Part shown: in pieces, positions 17,338 through 27,027 of the stretch | Layout: each line of letters begins with the position of its first letter | How positions within the stretch are numbered: the first letter of the stretch is position 1 | Source of the DNA: CAVPDA01 sp963702495 | GTDB lineage: Bacteria > Pseudomonadota > Gammaproteobacteria > Burkholderiales > Rhodocyclaceae | Length of the DNA: 64,000 nt | Direction: 5' to 3' | Assembly (NCBI GenBank): GCA_963702495.1 | Contig: CAVPDA010000010.1 | Location: 124,001 to 188,000 of the forward strand | Translations under genes and position numbers: made by a program | Notes under the pieces: model-generated | The model's input: the letters and a program-made list of their open reading frames with translations, nothing else | What the model was told of the DNA's origin: nothing | The model's database searches: none

Positions 17338-18460
17338 TGTGCCCAGCTCGACTGGGGCGAGTACGGCTCGATCGGCGTGGGCTCGACGCGCCGGCGGCTT
17401 TCCTTCTTCGTCATGGTGCTGTGCTACAGCCGCCTCCTGTATGTCGAATTCACCGTCTCGCAGACGATGGAGCACTTCCTGGCCGCCCACGAGCACGCCT
17501 TCGCCGCCTTCGGCGGCTGTCCGAAGCGACTGATGGTCGACAATCTGCGCTCGGCGGTGCTGCGCCGCTCGATCGGTGAGGCGCCGGTGTTCAATCCGCG
17601 CTACCTCGATTTCGCGCGTCACTGGGGCTTCGACATCACCGCCTGCAACCTCAGAAAGCGGAAATGAAAAAGGGCGCGTAGAAAATGGGGTTGGCTACGT
17701 AAAAAAGAACCTCCTCAACGGCCTGGAGCTGCTCGATTTCAGCGCCGCCAATCCCGCCGCCCAGCTCTGGCTCGATACCATCGCCAATGTGCGTGTGCAC
17801 CGCGAGACCCACCGCCGGCCGCTGGATCTGTTCGCCGAAGAACAGCCCCATCTGCACCCGCTCAATCCCCGCCCCTATGACATCGCCCGCTTCGAGACGG
17901 TGCGCGCCTCCAAGCAGTTTCGCGTTCCCCTGGATTCCAACCACTACTCGGTGCCCGCCGAATACGCCCGTTGCCGCGTGAGCTTGAAGGCCACCCCCGA
18001 GTGGGTGTGCATCTACCATCAGGACAAGCTCATCGCCCGCCATCCGCGCAGCTACGACCGCCACCAGGACATCGAGGATCCCGATCATCCGAAGGCGCTG
18101 CTCGCACAGCGGCGCACCGCCCGCGAGCAGCGCCTGCTGCAGCAGTTCCTGAGCCTCTCGCGCAGCGCCCAGGCCTATTACGAGGGGATCGCGCAACGGC
18201 GCCTGAACCCGCGCCATCACCTGCGCAAGATCGTCGCCCTCGGCGAGATCTACGGCGTCGATGCGCTCGATCGGGCCATCCAGGACGGCATCGCCTTCGA
18301 AGCCTATAGCTGCGAGTACATCGCCAACATCCTCGAGATGCGTGCCCGCGAACACCCCGAGCCGGGCGCGCTTACGCTCACCCGCCGCCAGGATCTGCTG
18401 GACATCGAGATCCCCGCCCCCGATCTGTCCCCCTATGAGGTCGATGACCATGAAAGCTGA
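17335..18460 (+). pseudogene. istA: istA, 3' part, with an internal frameshift
   Basis: Rest of the IS21 transposase after the RIT element: CAQLDWGEYGS (catalytic Asp), KRLMVDNLRSAV (second Asp), then a shift near 17663 between NLRKRK and NEKGRVENGVGYVKKNLLNG, where the Glu of RVENGV is the probable third catalytic residue. One extra base in an A-rich stretch explains the shift. The C-terminal domain (RASKQFRVPLDSNHYSVP, a beta-barrel region) runs intact to the stop at 18460. So istA is broken twice. Confidence 0.9.
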
Positions 18461-19097
18461 TTCCCCATCCGAAGCCGATGCGTTGTGCGCCCACCTGGAA
18501 ACTCTCAAACTGTCCTTTGTGCGCGAGCACTTCGAATCCCTGGCGCAGCAAGCCGCTGCCGAGCAGTGGTCCCACGTCGAGTTTCTGGCGCGGCTCATCG
18601 AAGGCGAGGCCCACCGGCGCGAACAACGCAGCATCCAACGGCGCGTGGGACTGGCGCGCTTCCCGGTGCTCAAGAGCCTCGATCAATTCGACTGGAACTG
18701 GCCGAAGAAGATCAACCGACCCCAGATCCAGAACCTGTTTCGCCTGCGCTTCATCGAGGACAACGCCAACGTGATCTTCATCTCCACCGTCGGCCTGGGC
18801 AAGAGCCATTTCACTATCGCGCTCGGCCACACGGCCTGCCTGCGCGGCTACTCGGTGCTCTTCACCACCGCGGTCGATATCATCAACTCGCTGTCCGCCG
18901 CGCAGGCTCACGGCGGGCTCAAACGCGAACTGCGCAAGTATCTGCAGCCGCGTCTATTGCTCATCGACGAACTGGGCTATCTGCCCATCGACAAACACGG
19001 CGCCGACCTGCTCTTCCAGGTCATCAGCCAACGCTATGAGCACGGCCCCATCGTCATAACGTACTTTCCGCAGGTTGACGGTCGAATTTGCGCGTAA
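18444..19097 (+). pseudogene. istB: istB ATPase, 3' truncated
   Basis: AAA+ helper ATPase of IS21 transposition. It starts near 18444, overlapping the istA stop. LAHLETLKLSFVREHFE-like helices are followed by the Walker A-like GLGKSHFTIALGH (GxGKS) and Walker B LLIDELGYLPID. The product breaks off at HGPIVIT (19061), where the IS1634 end starts; the remaining codons to 19097 are IS1634 sequence. About 203 genuine residues remain of about 250. Confidence 0.92.
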
Positions 19098-19118
19098 TTT
19101 CCCTGGGATGTCGGGCGA

Positions 19119-19472
19119 TTAGGGTTTGCGGGGCGCTTCAGCGTCTATAAGCCGCTCGGTTTCGTCTTCCCACGCTCGCAGGAGCTTCTTCACTTTTCGG
19201 TAGTTCGCGATCGCCTGGTTCAGGAGTACGGCCTGCGCAGGCGAGACGTAGCGGTGGACGAGCTTGCCGGCCTTCATGCGCCCCCACTCGTAGTAGGGCC
19301 CATGGCGGGCTGCTGGGTCCTGCTGGCAGCGGCAACTCGCCTTGCCGCACTTCATCATCCGCTTGAGCAGGGTGCCGGAGCACAGGGTGTCGATCTCGGC
19401 TAGGGCGTGGCGGATGCGACTGAGGTGCTCGCGTGCCAGAGCGGCTGTTTTTTCTGGGTTGCGTTTGGACAA
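19119..19472 (-). CDS. DUF6788-family protein carried by IS1634
   Basis: About 117 residues from a TTG at 19472 (LSKRNPEKTAAL); the frame is open to 19526, but that ATG would overlap the divergent transposase start. Features are an N-terminal helical stretch, MMKCGKASCRCQQDP with three closely spaced cysteines, HGPYYEWGRMKAGKLVHRYV, and a C-terminal helix YRKVKKLLRAWEDE. This is the pattern of the DUF6788 family, often found beside transposase genes; its role is not known. The start is uncertain. Confidence 0.75.
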   Translation of the reverse strand: MSKRNPEKTAALAREHLSRIRHALAEIDTLCSGTLLKRMMKCGKASCRCQQDPAARHGPYYEWGRMKAGKLVHRYVSPAQAVLLNQAIANYRKVKKLLRAWEDETERLIDAEAPRKP

Positions 19473-19516
19473 GGTACTTGACTGTCTAGGAATCCTACGA
19501 CGATAATAGCGTAGGA

Positions 19517-21238
19517 ATGGCGCCAACGCAACAATCTCCTCCGCAACGCGCCCGCTTCAGCCTGCATAGCGAGCGTCTGGGTCCCTTACCCCTCGTCAAT
19601 CACTTCGTCGAGCGGATCGGTCTGGAAGATCTGCTCGATCGATACGTCCCCTCCGACGCGCGCTGCACCGTCCCCCATGCGCGTGCTCTTGGTGTGCTGC
19701 TGCGCTCCATCATCGTCGAGCGAGAGCCGATTTACCGTCAGCAGGAGAGCGTGCACGGGTTCGCCAGCGGGATGTTCGGCATCCGTGCCCAGCAGATGGA
19801 ATGTCTGTCTGACGATCGGCTCGGGCGCGCTCTGGACCACCTGTTTGATGCCGACCGGGCGGGGCTGCTCACCGAAGTGGCGTTGGCGGTCGGGAGCCGC
19901 TTTGGCGTGAGATTCGAGGAGTTTCATAACGATGCCACCTCGATCAGCTTCTGCGGAAGCTATCGCGCCGCCTCAGGCCGGAAGATTCGCGCCCGAAGCG
20001 CACCGGTGATCACCTACGGACACTCCAAGGCTCACCGCCCCGATCTGAAGCAGTTGCTGCTTATCCTCACCATGAGTGCCGACGGCAATATCCCGGTTGC
20101 CTTTCGCTGTGCCGACGGCAATGCGAGCGAGTCGCGCAGCCACATCGAAACGTGGAACACGCTGCGGGCGGTGGCGGGCCGCTCGGACTTCTTGTATGTG
20201 GCGGACAGTAAACTTTGTTCGCGACAAAACATGCAGGAGATCGAGCGCGCCGGCGGGCGCTTCGTCACCGTGATGCCGCGCAGCCGCCTGGAAGACGAAG
20301 AGTTCCGCCAGTGGATCCAGACCAACACCCCGGACTGGCAGTGTGTCTGGGACCGGCCCAACCCGCGCTACAGCGACGGGCCGCGCGACTGCTGGTATGT
20401 CTGGCGGGCGCCGCTTCTCTCGGCCGAGGTCTGGTCGGTCGTGTGGGTCTGGAGCAGCTTGCTCACGCTGCGCCAGGAGGCCCGACGGCGCCGCAACATC
20501 GCTGCGGCCACCGAAGAGCTCACGCAGCTGCGCGGACGGCTCGCCGGCGCCAAGGCCCGGCTACGCGGCGCCGCCGAGATCGATCTCAGGGTAGCCATGA
20601 TCCTGGAGACACACCACGTCACCCGCTACCTCAAGGTCAGCCGCACGGTGCGTGAAGAACATCGCTACAAGCAAACACGCCGCGGCCGCCCGGGGCCCGA
20701 AACCGCTTACCGCAAGATCACCAAGCGGCGCTTCGATATCGAGTGGAGCACCGACGAGGAGGCCATCGCCTACGACCACAGGAGCGATGGTATGTACCCG
20801 TTGATGACCAACGATCGCAGCCTGTCAGCAGCCCAGGTTCTTCAGGCCCACAAGGGCCAGCCCATGATCGAGAAGCGCTTCGAACAGATCAAGACGGTGC
20901 ATGAGATCGCTCCCGTGCTCCTGAAGAACGAGGGCCGCATTGAGGCGCTCTTCACCCTGTATTTCCTTGCCCTGCTCGTTCAAGCCCTCATCGAGCGCGA
21001 GCTGCGTCTTGCCATGAAGCGTGAGGGCATCGAGGAACTTCCCCTGTATCCGGAGCAGCGTCAGTGCGCACACCCCACCACTGAACAGATCTTGCGTCTG
21101 TACAGCCTCACCGAGCAACACAAACTGACCCAAGATGGCCACACCGTGCAGGTCTTCGAGGTTCAGCTCACGGACCTGCAGCGTCAGCTGCTCGGCCTGC
21201 TCGGCGTCCCGGAGGAGGCATTTCGCCCGTCAGAGTAG
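19517..21238 (+). CDS. IS1634-family transposase
   Basis: 573 residues, ATG at 19517. The N-terminal DUF4277-like region (LPLVNHFVERIGLEDLLDRY) is followed by a DDE domain: NDATSISF with the first Asp, YVADSKLCSRQN with the second, and YFLALLVQALIEREL near the end. The catalytic Glu is probably that in MIEKRFEQIKTVHEI. Length and order match the family, and the frame is intact, so the element may be active. It is transcribed divergently from the DUF6788-type gene. Confidence 0.94.
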   Translation: MAPTQQSPPQRARFSLHSERLGPLPLVNHFVERIGLEDLLDRYVPSDARCTVPHARALGVLLRSIIVEREPIYRQQESVHGFASGMFGIRAQQMECLSDDRLGRALDHLFDADRAGLLTEVALAVGSRFGVRFEEFHNDATSISFCGSYRAASGRKIRARSAPVITYGHSKAHRPDLKQLLLILTMSADGNIPVAFRCADGNASESRSHIETWNTLRAVAGRSDFLYVADSKLCSRQNMQEIERAGGRFVTVMPRSRLEDEEFRQWIQTNTPDWQCVWDRPNPRYSDGPRDCWYVWRAPLLSAEVWSVVWVWSSLLTLRQEARRRRNIAAATEELTQLRGRLAGAKARLRGAAEIDLRVAMILETHHVTRYLKVSRTVREEHRYKQTRRGRPGPETAYRKITKRRFDIEWSTDEEAIAYDHRSDGMYPLMTNDRSLSAAQVLQAHKGQPMIEKRFEQIKTVHEIAPVLLKNEGRIEALFTLYFLALLVQALIERELRLAMKREGIEELPLYPEQRQCAHPTTEQILRLYSLTEQHKLTQDGHTVQVFEVQLTDLQRQLLGLLGVPEEAFRPSE

Positions 21239-21280
21239 CCGGTAAATTCGCGCCAAATTGTAACTTCGACCTGCGGAAAA

Positions 21281-21776
21281 TACGGCGATAGCCTTGGGTC
21301 AAGCCCAGTTCTGTCCAGTTGGCGGCGCGATACACGCCCCCATGGAAGCGTCGCGGGTCCACGAAGGTTTCGAGCAGCAGCAGCGGATGCCCAAAGCGGG
21401 CCTGCCAATCCCCACCAATGCGCCGCTCCAGCAGTGACAGTACCCGTGAGCCGATATTCGGGCGGTGCCATTCGGGCAGGATCAAGAATCGACTGTTGTT
21501 GGCGATCAGCTTGAGCCGACCGTACTGGGTGCGAAAATCCCAGCCGATCCAGCGATCACGTACGCCACACTTCAGGGCCGCCGCTGACAGGCTCAGTTGT
21601 GCGACCCATTGATCCTGCCACGTTGCCACGTACCACAGCGTCTCGCCTATCTTGGCAAGATCGCCAAGATAGTGATGTCGTGCCAAGTGTTCCTGATAGC
21701 GCGTCTGTTCGCTTGGCTCGACCGGGCGCACCCGCAGTTGCGCCAGCACTTCGCTGGTGAGTTTCGCCGCTTCCAT
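21281..21776 (-). pseudogene. DruA/DUF4338-family protein, 3' truncated
   Basis: About 165 genuine residues from the ATG at 21776 (MEAAKLTSEVLAQLRVRPVE). Family motifs are HHYLGDLAKIGETLWYVA, LSLSAAALKCGVRDRWIGW, NNSRFLILPEWHRPNIGSRV, LLETFVDP and RAANWTELGLTQGYRR. Homology stops exactly at the IS1634 end (21282). Druantia anti-phage systems contain a DruA of this family, but most members travel with mobile elements, and no DruB-E genes are present. Here it is best read as a mobile-element remnant lodged in the amylase gene. Confidence 0.82.
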
Positions 21777-21822
21777 CCCGTGGCTTATACCGGGATCGCT
21801 GGGCTTTGTCCAGCTCGCTAAA

Positions 21823-22937
21823 TCAACCTCTTGGTTTTGCCTGGGTTTCTTGCAAGGGCAAATTCACCCTGGTGGTGGAGGCCTTCCACAGCAACAAAAC
21901 GTTTGGATTGTGGTACGGCAGCACGTTGGTCGGGCACTCCTCCTGGAAGATCCTGTAGCGGCGCTTGACCGCGTTCACCTTGCCGATGAAATTGCGTAGG
22001 TCGACGTTCGGTTTCTCCCAGTCGTCGGGCCGCGTCTCCACGACATGCAATCACTTGCGGAAACCAAACTCAAATCCGATCGGCATCATGCAGCCGGCGG
22101 AAAAAAGAGCGGCGAAGAGATAGCGCTGTTTCACCGCTTCGACATTGCCCTGCACCTCCTCGAACAGCCGTTGCGTGTCGTGGCTTTCGGCAAAGCTGAT
22201 GGAGGGTGAGACTTCCCGGATAAGCTGGTATTGGGCCAGCAGCCAGGGGCTCTGCAGGTCCCACCACTTCGAGCTGTTGAACACATAGTCGATCCGGCCT
22301 GGGCGGTCTGCCTCGTCTGGTCGGCCGTGCAGCCCAGGGTCTCTGCGGTGAACACTGTTCCCGGGTGGCGTTGCTTCACCTCTGCGATCAGGCGCCGCCA
22401 CAGACGGCCCGGAATCTGATACGCGGCGTCGCAGCGGAAGCCGGAAAAGCCGAGGTCCAGCAGGTAATCGACGACGCGGAGAACATGCCGGTATAAGCCC
22501 TCGGCGTCGGCCGTCGCCTCGTGATCGAAGCGGGCGAGATCCTTCCATATGATCTGTTTGCCGTCTCTAATGCAAAAGGGATGGGCGATGCTGCCGTCCG
22601 GATCGCGGATGAACCATTCCGGGTGCGCCCGGGTCAGCTCCGAGTCCGCCGCACAGTGATTGACGACCAGGTCCACCATCATCTTCAAGCCGAGGCGCTC
22701 AGCCTGCCGCGCTGCTGCCTTGACCTGCAGCTCGGCTGGGAGTGGATCGCACAGATCGACGACTCGCGGGTCGATCTTGAAGTAGTTCGCAATGGAGTAG
22801 ATGCTCCTCGATCGGCCCGATTCCTGAATGGGATTGACGAATATCCATTCAAACCCCATGTCGGCAGCACGCCGAAAATGGCTTTCCCAATTGCCCGCTG
22901 TTCCTGCCAGCAGCGGAAACAAGTTGTAGATGATCAT
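21823..22937 (-). pseudogene. Alpha-amylase-family (GH13) enzyme, broken
   Basis: Starts MIIYNLFPLLAGTAGNWESH at 22937. GH13 features are MGFEWIFVNPIQESGRS, MMVDLVVNHCA, GFSGFRCDAAYQIP (nucleophile Asp) and VFTAETLGC (acid/base Glu), then a one-base shift near 22300 before RIDYVFNSSKWWDLQSPW and SFAESHDTQRLFEE (third acidic residue). A TGA at 22051-22053 interrupts GFRK/LHVVETRPDDWEK, and the 3' end is lost near 21823 where the DruA-type DNA begins. The closest relatives I recall are amylase/maltosyltransferase-like proteins of glycogen or trehalose metabolism. Three lesions make it non-functional. Confidence 0.85.
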
Positions 22938-23167
22938 GGCTGTGCTCCCCAATCAATCGATAAGCGGTAGTTGGCTTGACGGCCACGCCAACGCGTGGGT
23001 AGCGAATTCGCAATCAAGCGGCAAGCGGGATCTGAAACAGACCGACACTGCCGCCGCCAAGCATGCCCCATTTCTTATGGGGAACGTCATGGGACATCAT
23101 AGACAACGATTGCCGTCTGGTCTCACACCTCAGATTGTTCCGCCATTTCCAAAGCGGGGTGTAACTC

Positions 23168-24612
23168 TCACACTGACGCTATCCGAAATGCATCGATTGG
23201 AACGACGTTTTTCGGGAACGAAACTTTGCGGCGATATTCCGCGGAGACTTTCTGCCAAGCGGCATCAAAGCGGTCCCTCTGAGCGAGGGCGCGGAAGGTG
23301 AGGATGGCTTGGCCACCGTCGCTGCTCCATCGCTGTCCGGATCGCTTCATGCGCTGGGTGACGAGTGTCTTGCAGGTGGCTTCGACCACGCCCGAGCCGA
23401 TCGGCAAGTTCTGGGCGCGCAGCCGTGCGTAATCCATGCGTGCGCGATTGCGACGGAAGTACCCCAGTTCCTGCTCGAGCGGACCGCAGCGTGGCTTACG
23501 CTTGTGGTGATAGGCCAGGGTACGGATCACCTTCTCGACGCCGTCAACGACTTCCAGCAACACGTGTCGGTATTCGGCGAAGCTGGCGCGGGACTTGTCC
23601 GAAGACTCGCCGTACGCATGATCGAAGGCGCGCTTCAGGTGTTCGCCCGCGTGATAAAAATCCACGACCTCGACCCCGTCGGGCAAATCCATCGCCAGGA
23701 AGTCCCAGTTATCCCGCGCCCCGTCGGCGACTTTAACCAGCCGCAAGTCCGGCTGCTGGCGGAAGGCGTTTTCAACTTCCGCCACCAGTTGTCGCTTCAA
23801 GGTCTGCTTCTTCGACTCCGGCATGCGGGCATGGCGCACGGTACGCAGGCGCTTGCCCTTCTTGTCGTAATGGCTGACGCAGCCACAGCCGACCCGCGGT
23901 ATCCCGACGGACCGCGGGTCTGCTTGCCTTCCTGCAGGCTCTGCTCGCGCCGGGCCTCACGCTGGCCGTCTTTCATCGGCGCCATCACGCCGTCCAGCGA
24001 CACCGCCAGCACCGCCGCACCGATAGGCGCCTCTTCCTGCATCCGCAACTCGCTCTCCCATTCCTTGCGCTGCGCTTCCCACTTCTCGCTGACGCCCTTC
24101 GGCAACCGGTCCAGCGTGCTGCGCGACGGACTCATGCCACCCAACTCACGAAACAACATTTCGCTTTCCGCCGGGGTCAGGTGCGTCACCGCCCACACGC
24201 CCATCCGTGCCGCCAAGGGCGTGAAGAATCCTTCGACAATCCCGGCCCGCAATTCCAGCGGGCATTCGCTCTCGCCGTTCGTCCCCACCGCCCGATAGCG
24301 GTGCCGCAGCACACTCACCGGCCCGGCTGCCGTCATGTAGTCGCCGGTGCCGCTGACGACCCGGCGGTGCCGCACCCCGTCGATCACCACCTCCGGCAGC
24401 GTGACATCCAGACGCGCCAACTCCTCGCCGATGAATTCCCGCTCCGCCTCGCTAAAGCGCTTGCGAACCTCGCGCTCGAAGGCTTCAAAGCCACCTTCAT
24501 GGCTGCAACCGCGGTGCCGACGCTCATCAATGAACTTCAGCAGACCCGCCAGTGCCTGCCCGCCAATCCCTGCGCCCGCCTTCTCCTCACTGAACTTCGC
24601 TACACTTCCCAT
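23168..24612 (-). pseudogene. ISKra4-family transposase, frameshifted
   Basis: Starts MGSVAKFSEEKAGAGIGGQA at the ATG at 24612. The first part runs to EGKQTRGPSGYR, with SLDGVMAPMKDGQ holding a probable catalytic Asp. The rest, in another frame from near 23905, begins VGCGCVSHYDKKGKRL and has KVADGARDNW (second Asp), YHAGEHLKRAF and NLPIGSGVVEATCKTLV (third acidic residue). One lost base explains the break. Programmed frameshifting is known in some ISKra4 elements, but no slippery heptamer is visible at the break, so decay or assembly error is preferred. Confidence 0.9.
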
Positions 24613-24674
24613 GGGCCGATCTCCGGTGGTTATCTCTCGACAAGACATCTACCGTTTAGCATAGAGATCGGCCC
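24613..24674. repeat. Inverted repeat bracketing the ISKra4 leader
   Basis: GGGCCGATCT at 24613-24622 is exactly complementary to AGATCGGCCC at 24665-24674, with 42 bases between. The inner arm touches the transposase start codon. The outer copy probably lies at the element end, so the pair may let the leader fold over the start. Confidence 0.65.
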
Positions 24675-26271
24675 ACCTCCAGCCCCTCAGCACACAAAAT
24701 TCGTCTCCGCGCGTCAGGAGATATGTGTAAGTAATTGTTTTTATTGTCAGTAGTAGACCTACACCCCCAAAGCGTCGTCGACTTCGATTCCAAGATACCT
24801 GACCGTTGTGCTCCGCAAATACTCGATTAAGCCACCGAGTATCGATTATCGATTTGACGCGCAGCACCAAGCGCCCGCCGAGCTGGTGCCTGGAAAGCGG
24901 GGTCGGCGGTCGCACGGCCCCAGCTGGCGGATCAGGAACATCCGGGCCCTACGCCATGCTTTCGAGAACGATCTGGTTATCGTCCATCACGAGGACACAT
25001 TTGCCTGCTGCCCGGTCCAGAGACCTGCTATCTTCCTCGGGTGTCCGGGGTGGACCGAGTCGTGTCGGCACGCGCACTACCGTTACCGAATGGCACCAGC
25101 GCCGGACCGGCGTCGAACGAACCTCAGGTTGATCGTTGCGCGGGCCGCACAACTGTTCCACGATCTACAGATCCAGGCATCCAGCTCGGGGAGCAATCGC
25201 CGTCTTGCCAGATGCGCCTTTGGTGACTTCGCCGACCGTCGCAGTCGCTGCGTCTCCGATGTGACTTCCTGATCGGAAACTGCGATCCGGCAATCTCCAG
25301 AATTGTCATTCGAAATGACTGTTTTCGCTACAGAATCACGGCTTCCGGGATGGCGGCTTTGCCCCGGCTCACGGATAGCCAAGCAAACTCTGCCAACGGC
25401 TGCTTGCTCCGCGTAAGCCGTCAGTGTGTTTCCAAATGTCATCTGTCGGCAATGGGTCGTCAGTTCGCGTTCGCGGGGTTGGGAACTGACGTTCGATGCC
25501 ACGTTGGCCCCGAGGGCCGTTGACCGCGGGATACCTGCCGCTCGCTCGACGCAGTCGTGTGACCGGAATGGCCGAGGTGCCGTCCTGCGGTGGTCGCTCC
25601 GGGTGACTGGTTGACTCCGATACCTGCCGTTGAACCCCTGACGGCGCGAACGGCGGCTGTGGGTCGGTAGGCGCCTGTTAGCCGTGCTCGCGCCCATCAA
25701 CCGCATGGGTCGCCCGGTCAGACTGCGCGAGATCAGGCGGCCTGCTTTCGGAGAATCTGCGGTCGGGGCCCGGCATGTTTCCATGCCGGAATGCCTCGCC
25801 GGCTTCGGCGCATCTTGCGCTACCCGCATGCACCGTTCCGGCGCTGCCCTGTTCCGAAATGGGGCTCGACGGCTCGTCGCGCCCGGCGAAGCGCTTCTGT
25901 CGGGATTCGGAGACACTGTACTTCAATTGGCGATTCATGGAGTTGCGCAGGCGCACGGAAGATGTCCTGGAAAAGTGACGTCAATCCCCGACGCAATGTT
26001 CCTCTCCCCTGGCGCCGCGCCGAATGCGGGTCATGATCTATGCCGGTGCCCCGGCAGCGCCTGCGGACAAGCGGCGGATCGGCTTGGTTTACAGGGGCTT
26101 TGCGCGACTCGAGGTGCCCGACCGGAGTATGCGGCAGCGGCGGCGCCATGACCGCGATCGCAAAGTTGGCACAGTCCGTGCTTCAGGTAGTTTGTGTCGG
26201 ATCGCACAACGATCAGACATCTGGTTGGATGTGGGTCCACACGCATACCCATTTAGAGAAAGGACACGACG
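24675..26271. other. Degenerate region without a recognised gene
   Basis: About 1.6 kb. An AT-richer patch lies at 24710-24850. A minus-strand stretch at about 24950-25060 reads DRAAGKCVLVMDDNQIVLES, resembling the first strand of a response-regulator receiver domain with its acidic pair, but it is only a scrap. Many short overlapping ORFs lack ribosome binding sites. No tRNA or repeat array is seen. This looks like DNA decaying next to insertion sequences. Confidence 0.5.
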
Positions 26272-26391
26272 ATGATCGAATTCCTCAATGAGAACAGTGG
26301 CTTGATTGCCGGAATCGGGCTCTACCTCGGCATGGCGGCATTCCTCTGGGCGAGCAAGGACTTGTCCTCCGGCGACGAACTGCCGGCCTGA
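26272..26391 (+). CDS. 39-residue single-helix membrane protein
   Basis: ATG at 26272 after AGAAAGGACACGACG, a good ribosome binding site at normal spacing. The product MIEFLNENSGLIAGIGLYLG and on to SSGDELPA has one hydrophobic segment at about residues 10-27, a short polar N-terminus and an acidic tail. I do not recognise a family. It is the first of three short ORFs ahead of dksA, all on the plus strand with similar ribosome binding sites. Confidence 0.6.
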   Translation: MIEFLNENSGLIAGIGLYLGMAAFLWASKDLSSGDELPA

Positions 26392-26712
26392 TCCGCTGCT
26401 GCAGCTTCCAGCTTCCGGCGTCTGGACTGCCGACCGTGCCCGAATGCAGGGCCAGGCCACGCGATCGGGTGCGGTCTCCTCCCGGTGCCGATGACAAGGC
26501 GCCACGGAGTCGCAGGGCGGTTACGTCCCGGAACGATTTCTAACGACGAGCGGCGCGGCAGCGCGTCCTTTCCAGCGGCCGGTTTCACCGGTCCGCCGAC
26601 CGCCCTCAGGGGGCGGATTCGGCATCCAAACATCATCACATTTGCACGCCGGGAGAGTCTTGCCGGGGAGCACGACGCCCGTCACGACCGCCGTGCACGA
26701 AAAGGAGATTCC
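26392..26712. other. Gap between small ORFs
   Basis: About 320 bases with no gene recognised. ORFs in all frames lack ribosome binding sites. A promoter for the next small ORF may lie in the last 80 bases, but no clear boxes were found. Confidence 0.4.
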
Positions 26713-26880
26713 ATGAATACCCTCAACAACACAACGATCAACCGTCGTCCCGCCCCCCCGCAGGGCGCGGGCAAGCCTTCGCCGAAGAGTGAAGCGGCAC
26801 AGCGCGCCAGCAGCGGCTGGTTGACCGACAGGCGCGTCGAGACCGATACAGAACGGATCGCCGTGCTCGGTTACAACTGA
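26713..26880 (+). CDS. 55-residue soluble protein, unknown
   Basis: ATG at 26713 preceded by AAAAGGAGATTCC, a near-perfect ribosome binding site. The product is MNTLNNTTINRRPAPPQGAG, a Pro/Lys-rich linker, then SGWLTDRRVETDTERIAVLG and YN. It is polar with no helix prediction in the first half, so probably disordered. No family known. Codon use fits the genome, and the ribosome binding site is the best argument that it is real. Confidence 0.55.
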   Translation: MNTLNNTTINRRPAPPQGAGKPSPKSEAAQRASSGWLTDRRVETDTERIAVLGYN

Positions 26881-27027
26881 CCGGCGCGAGGATGCCGGCC
26901 GGGGCTTCGACGATCTGCTCGGGCGGCCGCGGCGACATCCCCCAGCGTGAGGCGTTGCCGCGGGCGGCGCGACACCTGCACCGTCCGCGATGACGAATCC
27001 GGACCTCAAGAGAGAAAGGAGTTGAAG

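Larger units (their letters stand above)
12031..19061 (+). mobile_element. IS21-type element with accessory ORFs, split by a RIT element
   Basis: The left end is placed at TGTGAGCG (12031), where the ISAs1 gene is broken; IS21 ends usually begin TG. In order it holds an accessory zinc-finger-like ORF, a second accessory ORF, istA and istB, all with overlapping stops and starts. istA is interrupted by the RIT element (13469-17337) and istB is cut at 19061 by IS1634, so the right end is not in the window. Confidence 0.8.
19062..21282 (+). mobile_element. IS1634-family element with divergent DUF6788-type gene
   Basis: About 2.2 kb. The ends match as inverted repeats: TACTTTCCGCAGGT from 19062 rightward and TATTTTCCGCAGGT from 21282 leftward, continuing with similarity to GAATTT/GCGCG motifs. 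The left flank is istB, the right flank a DruA-type gene, with no target duplication between them, so the flanks come from a rearrangement rather than a simple insertion. Confidence 0.85.
23150..24675 (-). mobile_element. ISKra4-family element (ends approximate)
   Basis: One transposase gene read leftward, frameshifted. The right end is probably near 24674, where GGGCCGATCT (read on the minus strand) occurs; the left end was not resolved. No target duplication could be assigned. Confidence 0.6.

Noticed and set aside
21281..21776. Druantia anti-phage system
   Set aside because: Only a truncated DruA-type gene is present, with none of the partner genes and with insertion-sequence DNA on one side and a pseudogene on the other.
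23905..23905. Programmed ribosomal frameshift in the ISKra4 transposase
   Set aside because: No slippery heptamer or A-run is visible at the break; the sequence there is GC-rich, so random indel is simpler.
24949..25161. Response-regulator or hybrid kinase gene
   Set aside because: Only about 20 residues resemble a receiver-domain start and the frame stops directly afterwards; no kinase motifs could be found around it.
26392..26712. tRNA or small RNA genes in the gaps around the small ORFs and elsewhere
   Set aside because: No T-loop consensus (GGTTCGAATCC type) or cloverleaf was seen in any intergenic gap of the window.
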